This document shows positions 63,295 through 64,000 of a stretch of DNA of 64,000 nucleotides, piece by piece; positions within the stretch are counted from its first letter, which is position 1, and each line of letters begins with the position of its first letter. Origin of the DNA: Qipengyuania aquimaris (GTDB taxonomy: Bacteria; Pseudomonadota; Alphaproteobacteria; Sphingomonadales; Sphingomonadaceae); the NCBI RefSeq assembly GCF_009827445.1, contig NZ_WTYI01000001.1, positions 1,330,381-1,394,380 of the forward strand. The letters run 5' to 3'. A program made the translations under genes and the position numbers. A model generated the notes under the pieces. It was not told the DNA's origin, made no database searches, and saw only the letters and a program-made list of their open reading frames with translations.

Positions 63295-64000
63295 ATGGCT
63301 AGCCTCAAGGAACTCAAGGATCGGATCGGGTCGGTGAAGTCGACCCAGAAGATCACCAAGGCCAAGCAGATGGTCGCCGCGGCAAAATTGCGCCGTGCGC
63401 AGGCCGCTGCCGAAGCCGCACGTCCCTACGCCGAACGGCTGTCGGGCGTCATGGCATCGCTTGCCAGCAAGGTAAGCGGCGACAGCGCGCCCCTGCTGCT
63501 TCGCGGCACCGGATCGGACAAGCGCCACCTGCTGGTGGTCGTGAACACCGACAAGGGCCTGTGCGGTGGTCTCAACGCCAACATCGTCAAGGCCGCCAAG
63601 GCCAAGGCGCGCGAACTGATCGCAGACGGCAAGGACGTGACTTTCTATCTCGTCGGCAAAAAAGGCCGCGCGCCGATCAAGCGCGACTATGCCGACAAGA
63701 TCGAAAAGCACTTCGACACCTCCGACGTCCGCCAGCCGGGCTTCGAAGAGGCCGATGCCATCGCCGAAGACCTGCTCGAACGCTTTGAGAAGGGCGAATT
63801 CGACGTTGCGCACCTCGTCTACCCGATCTTCCAGTCGGCGCTGGCGCAGGATCCGACCGTCGATCAGCTGATCCCCGTCCCCTCGCCCGAAGGCGAAGGC
63901 ACCGGCGGCCATGCAGTCGTGGAATACGAGCCGGGCGAAGAGGAAATCCTCGAAGACCTGCTCCCGCGCTACGTGAAGACGCAGCTGTTCGGCGCCCTGC
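63295..64000 (+). CDS. atpG: ATP synthase F1 subunit gamma, 5' part
   Basis: About 235 codons are visible before the right edge. It begins [20 protein letters not shown], the family N-terminal helix of the rotor shaft, with [20 protein letters not shown] in the Rossmann part. Its start is 33 bases after atpA, with TAGGGAG before the ATG. The C-terminal helix is outside the window. Confidence 0.97.
   Translation, partial: MASLKELKDRIGSVKSTQKITKAKQMVAAAKLRRAQAAAEAARPYAERLSGVMASLASKVSGDSAPLLLRGTGSDKRHLLVVVNTDKGLCGGLNANIVKAAKAKARELIADGKDVTFYLVGKKGRAPIKRDYADKIEKHFDTSDVRQPGFEEADAIAEDLLERFEKGEFDVAHLVYPIFQSALAQDPTVDQLIPVPSPEGEGTGGHAVVEYEPGEEEILEDLLPRYVKTQLFGAL

Overview
The window reads as chromosomal DNA of a G+C-rich alphaproteobacterium, most likely Sphingomonadales and probably close to Erythrobacteraceae. 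This is an inference from gene content, not from a database search. The supporting signs are a mitochondrial-type complex I accessory subunit (NDUFS4-like), a class I lysyl-tRNA synthetase, an F1 operon of the order atpH-atpA-atpG without the FO genes in front, RcnB-like Arg-rich secreted protein, a 3TM gene-transfer-agent-type holin, several secreted amidohydrolases and frequent GTG/TTG starts. It is almost entirely core-type sequence. I see no insertion sequence, prophage, CRISPR array or rRNA operon. The gene dnaX is cut by the left edge and atpG by the right edge.

Layout. 1-4.8 kb (minus): dnaX, the SRP RNA gene ffs with a recognisable promoter, the NDUFS4-like gene, hrpB and ispB. 4.8-8.4 kb: chorismate mutase, then a minus-strand regulatory unit (SIMPL protein, PepSY protein, OmpR-type regulator, histidine kinase) with repeated CGTTCA motifs in two of its gaps. 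8.5-14.9 kb: secreted amidohydrolase, uup, uracil-DNA-glycosylase-like gene, DUF6456 gene divergent from an XRE regulator, glycosyltransferase. 14.9-17.8 kb: secF-secD-yajC. 18-21.5 kb: tRNA-Pro(GGG), a small membrane protein, holin-like gene, aroQ, accB, accC. 21.6-27.5 kb: TIR-TolB-like-TPR protein with unusually low G+C, GFA protein, Lrp regulator, degenerate histidine kinase, WalW-type deacetylase-like protein. 27.6-37.3 kb: two tRNAs, MATE transporter, two GGDEF proteins, M28 peptidase, glycosyltransferase, ettA, FKBP isomerase. 37.4-42.5 kb: PPOX protein, RcnB-like protein with a strong terminator, cytochrome b561 divergent from a 2OG dioxygenase, class I lysS. 42.6-49.7 kb: Lrp regulator divergent from methionine gamma-lyase, DinG-like helicase, SixA-like phosphatase, a low-G+C patch with two small genes, soxR and its operator with a VOC-fold gene. 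49.8-64 kb: amidohydrolase, ArsR regulator, DUF4197, a DNA-repair-rich stretch (priA, HMCES/YedK, Fe-S (6-4) photolyase, ada), a serine protease, TauD-like dioxygenase, and the start of the ATP synthase operon.

The most intriguing signal is non-coding. A 37-base element is repeated, with only three transitions between copies, about 60 bases upstream of aroQ (19083-19119, plus) and of lysS (42426-42462, minus), in the same orientation relative to each gene. It contains a tandem TGTTCCA heptamer. In one frame both copies keep the same short peptide, which near aroQ would run to a stop overlapping the aroQ start codon. Other points worth a second look are CGTTCA repeats around the PepSY/response-regulator genes, a perfect palindrome between cytochrome b561 and the dioxygenase, the low-G+C TIR gene, and a low-G+C pocket holding an unlisted 54-residue two-helix membrane protein.
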